Of a stretch of 64,000 nt of DNA, positions 61,916-64,000 are shown one piece after another. Under the pieces are notes generated by a model. The model was not told the origin of the DNA. It made no database searches and was given only the letters and a program-made list of their open reading frames with translations. Position 1 is the first letter of the stretch; every line of letters begins with the position of its first letter. The DNA comes from JAKZVK01 sp965248255 (GTDB taxonomy: Bacteria > Acidobacteriota > Terriglobia > Bryobacterales > UBA6623), in NCBI GenBank assembly GCA_965248255.1, contig CBDFIW010000003.1, positions 744,001-808,000 on the forward strand. Direction: 5' to 3'. The translations under genes were made by a program, and so were the position numbers.

Positions 61916-63009
61916 TTGAATCCCGCAAATTATTATGACACTTTTTGACAGTGTGGAGCATCTATATATGTATGGGCAACCCCAAAGGTGTGAAGCGGGA
62001 TTTCAAGGCGCTGGAGAAGCGCCGTTTCGAAGCGATGCGGCTGCTCCACCAAGGCCACAATCAGTCCGAGACGGCGAGACGGCTGAACGTCGCTCGCCAA
62101 ACCGTCAGTGAGTGGCGGCGGCAATACCGCGAGCAGGGTGCGGCCGGACTCCGCCAGGCCGGGCGCGCCGGACGCAAGCCGCTCCTCGATGCCGCACAAC
62201 GCGAACGCCTGACGTCGCTGCTGCTGGAAGGCCCGGAAGCCCACGGCTTCCCAACGCCCCTGTGGAGCTGTCCGCGGGTGGCTCGGCTGACCGGAGACGA
62301 GTTCGGGGTCGCATACCACGCAGGCCACGCCTGGAAGATCCTGCGAGCGCTCGACTGGAGCCCGCAACGCCCGGCCGGAAAGGCGCGCGAGCGCAACGAA
62401 GAGCGGATCCGCACCTGGAAGCGCAAGACCTGGAAGCGCATTAAAAAAAAGCCCAAAACGAAGGCCGTACGCTCGTCTTCATCGACGAAAGCGGATTGAG
62501 TCAGAAGCCGCATCGCTGCCGCACCTGGGCGCCACGTGGCCAAACACCGGTGCTGCAGTTTAACTTCAACTGGGAGAAGCTTTCCGTCTCGGCGGGGCTG
62601 ACGCTGCGTAACTTCTACTTCCGGCTCTATCCCGGTGCGATCGGCAAAGAGCAAGTGACCGACTTTCTCAAGGCGTTGGTACGTCATATCGATCGCCCGC
62701 TGCTGATCGTCTGGGATCGGCTGCCGGCGCACCGTAGCCGCCTGGTGCAAGAGTTCATCGAACTCTCCGAAGGCCACATCGCAACCGAGTACTTGCCACC
62801 CTATGCGCCGGAGTTGAATCCGGTGGAATACATCTGGGCTTACTGGAAGCAGCACGAGTTGCCGAACGTCTGTCCGAAAGACTACGGCGAGCTGAACGAG
62901 CGGGCCCGCAAGGCACTCCGCCGCATGTACCGCAAACCGCGTTTGATCACGGCCTTCTGGAAACAGTCTTCTCTTTGTTTTGACTGACTCTATATTATGC
63001 GGGAGTCAA
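61916..63009 (+). mobile_element. IS630-family element, IS-A copy 4 (1094 bp)
   Basis: TA at 61914-61915 and 63010-63011. Left flank is the integrase remnant; right flank is a different host-type coding fragment, so the two flanks may not have been contiguous before insertion. Confidence 0.94.
61972..62987 (+). CDS. IS630-family transposase (IS-A copy 4), -1 frameshift
   Basis: A8 slippery run intact (62443-62450). Variants: Thr (ARLTGDE) and Ala (GHAWK), the fourth combination of the two variable sites. Confidence 0.9.
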
Positions 63010-63011
63010 TA

Positions 63012-63421
63012 GGTCTTGAGCGGCTTCTGGGAGCTTGCAACATGGCCAGCTCCGCGATGATCTTCACTTCCTCGGCGCCCAGGTGTTTCTCACAGGCACG
63101 CATCTTGCCTTTGACATCGTTATGGCGGAGGTGGTTCGATCCACTGCGCATCAGCTTGCTCAACTCGAGATAGGCATGACCAAACGGGTGTTGGGCCAGG
63201 TAGGCGTTTGCCATCCGAAGCCGGGAGATATCGCTCAACTCCTGCTCCTCCGCGGCCTGCACGAACTGCCCAAGGGCCCGGTTGTAGCGCGCGCTGAAAT
63301 AGAAACCCAGACCGTGCATGAAATGCAGGTTGGACAGCGGCACCGAGTCGATCTGATCTGTGCGCAGGTCGGGTAGCCGCGTGCCCAGCTCTGGGGCCAG
63401 TCTTCCAGAGAGTTTACTCAC
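63012..63421 (-). pseudogene. Helical repeat protein fragment between two ISs
   Basis: Open frame of ~135 codons with no start or stop of its own: VSKLSGRLAPELGTRLPDLRT, then NLHFMHGLGFYFSARYNRALGQFVQA and ISRLRMANAYLAQHPFGHAYLELSKL, a TPR-like pair of helices. Both ends are cut by IS-A copy 4 and IS-B copy 3. Function unknown. Confidence 0.6.
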
Positions 63422-63423
63422 TA

Positions 63424-64000
63424 GTGTAGTGCACCATAAATAATGTAACTTATATTGACTTCCCATCGTCTCTATTAACAGGAGGCATGGGATGCGAAGA
63501 GCACAACCAGTAACTTTGAACACAGCGCAATGCAAGCAGTTGGACCGCTACGCGCGCGGCCGCCAAGTCGCCGTTCGTCTCGCCCTGCGAGCCAGGATTG
63601 TCCTGCTGGCCGCCGACGGTCTCGAGAATAAGCAGATCGCCGCACAGCTCGGTGTCTCGCGGCAGTTGGTGGCCCGCTGGCGCACGCGCTTTCTCGAAAG
63701 CAGCATCGCCGGCATTGCAAAAGACGCCCCACGGCCCGGTCGTAAACCTGCCGTCTCGAAGCAGAAAGTACAGCAGATCATCCACAAGACCACCCGCGAG
63801 AAACCGTCCAACGCCACCCACTGGAGCCGCCGCACCATGGCCGCCGCGGCCGGCGTCAGCGCTTCCACCGTGGGACGGATTTGGCGCGCCCATGGCCTCA
63901 AGCCCCACCGCGTCAAGACCCTCAAGCTCAGCAATGACCCGCGTTTCGCCGAGAAACTCGACGACATCGTCGGACTCTATCTCAATCCGCCTGAGCATGC
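63424..64000 (+). mobile_element. IS630-family element, IS-B copy 3, cut by window end
   Basis: TA at 63422-63423 within CTAG; starts GTGTAGTGCACC as in the other copies. The right end is beyond the window. Confidence 0.93.
63492..64000 (+). CDS. IS630-family transposase (IS-B copy 3), partial
   Basis: First ~170 codons, identical to copy 2 as far as seen, including KPHRVKTLK. The DDE residues lie beyond or at the edge of the window. Confidence 0.92.
   Translation, partial: MRRAQPVTLNTAQCKQLDRYARGRQVAVRLALRARIVLLAADGLENKQIAAQLGVSRQLVARWRTRFLESSIAGIAKDAPRPGRKPAVSKQKVQQIIHKTTREKPSNATHWSRRTMAAAAGVSASTVGRIWRAHGLKPHRVKTLKLSNDPRFAEKLDDIVGLYLNPPEH

Overview
The window is high-GC bacterial DNA that looks chromosomal at both ends. 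Roughly 42 kb of a temperate siphophage genome lies in the middle, and the whole stretch is scarred by insertion sequences. The host cannot be named from sequence alone. Secreted FG-GAP/VCBS proteins, a MacAB-like exporter and a Ldh_2 oxidoreductase in a GC-rich background would suit an Acidobacteriota-like or similar soil/symbiont lineage; this is inference.

Layout. (1) 1-18062, host-like: VCBS repeat protein, alpha/beta hydrolase, an IS-truncated membrane gene, EF-P, a pteridine-reductase-like SDR, three ISs, a TenA/CADD-like protein, Ldh_2 dehydrogenase, a large secreted protein and a three-gene ABC exporter. (2) 19227-27612, phage early genes read leftwards: an autoregulated Cro/CI-type repressor with two operators, then a recombination/replication set (YqaJ exonuclease, ERF annealing protein, DUF669 SSB-like protein, DUF1367, HNH nuclease, ParB-like protein, DEAD helicase, primase cut by an IS). 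(3) 28817-33375, cargo: a broken DNA methylase, an exported HNH-type nuclease, and a large N6-methyltransferase with a nuclease-like N-terminus. (4) 33491-38804, accessory operon of tail genes, described below. (5) 38804-60409, late genes read leftwards: lambda-like tail tip (J), tail genes, tape measure, tail chaperones with a programmed frameshift, tail tube, connectors, HK97 capsid, protease, portal, terminases, HNH. A BrnT/BrnA toxin-antitoxin pair and one exported moron are inserted on the opposite strand. (6) 61535-64000: a 3' fragment of tRNA-Asn (attachment-site scar), a decayed tyrosine integrase end and more ISs.

Main discovery candidate: 34622-38804 is a chain of genes with overlapping or nearly abutting start and stop codons directly after the tail-tip gene. 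It encodes three collagen-like (Gly-X-Y) proteins, one polypeptide (with a 1-nt frameshift) combining a GT25 collagen-galactosyltransferase-like domain, a PLOD-type glycosyltransferase domain and a lysyl/prolyl-hydroxylase 2OG-Fe(II) domain, and then a GalE epimerase able to make UDP-galactose. The tail-tip protein itself carries a collagen stretch. Substrate, hydroxylase, two glycosyltransferases and sugar-nucleotide supply therefore sit together, which suggests a phage-encoded pathway that builds and decorates glycosylated collagen tail fibres. All collagen stretches are built from 21-residue (7-triplet, 63-nt) repeat units.

Mobile elements: four copies of one IS630-family element (1092-1094 bp, TA target, A_AAA_AAG frameshift signal), three copies of a second IS630-family element (1164 bp, CTAG target, single ORF), and one IS5-family element stacked on the end of the latter. 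One IS630 copy sits at the start of the tape-measure gene, so the prophage is probably defective. Many unrelated genes differ from an intact reading frame by a single homopolymer base, so part of this apparent decay could be sequencing error.
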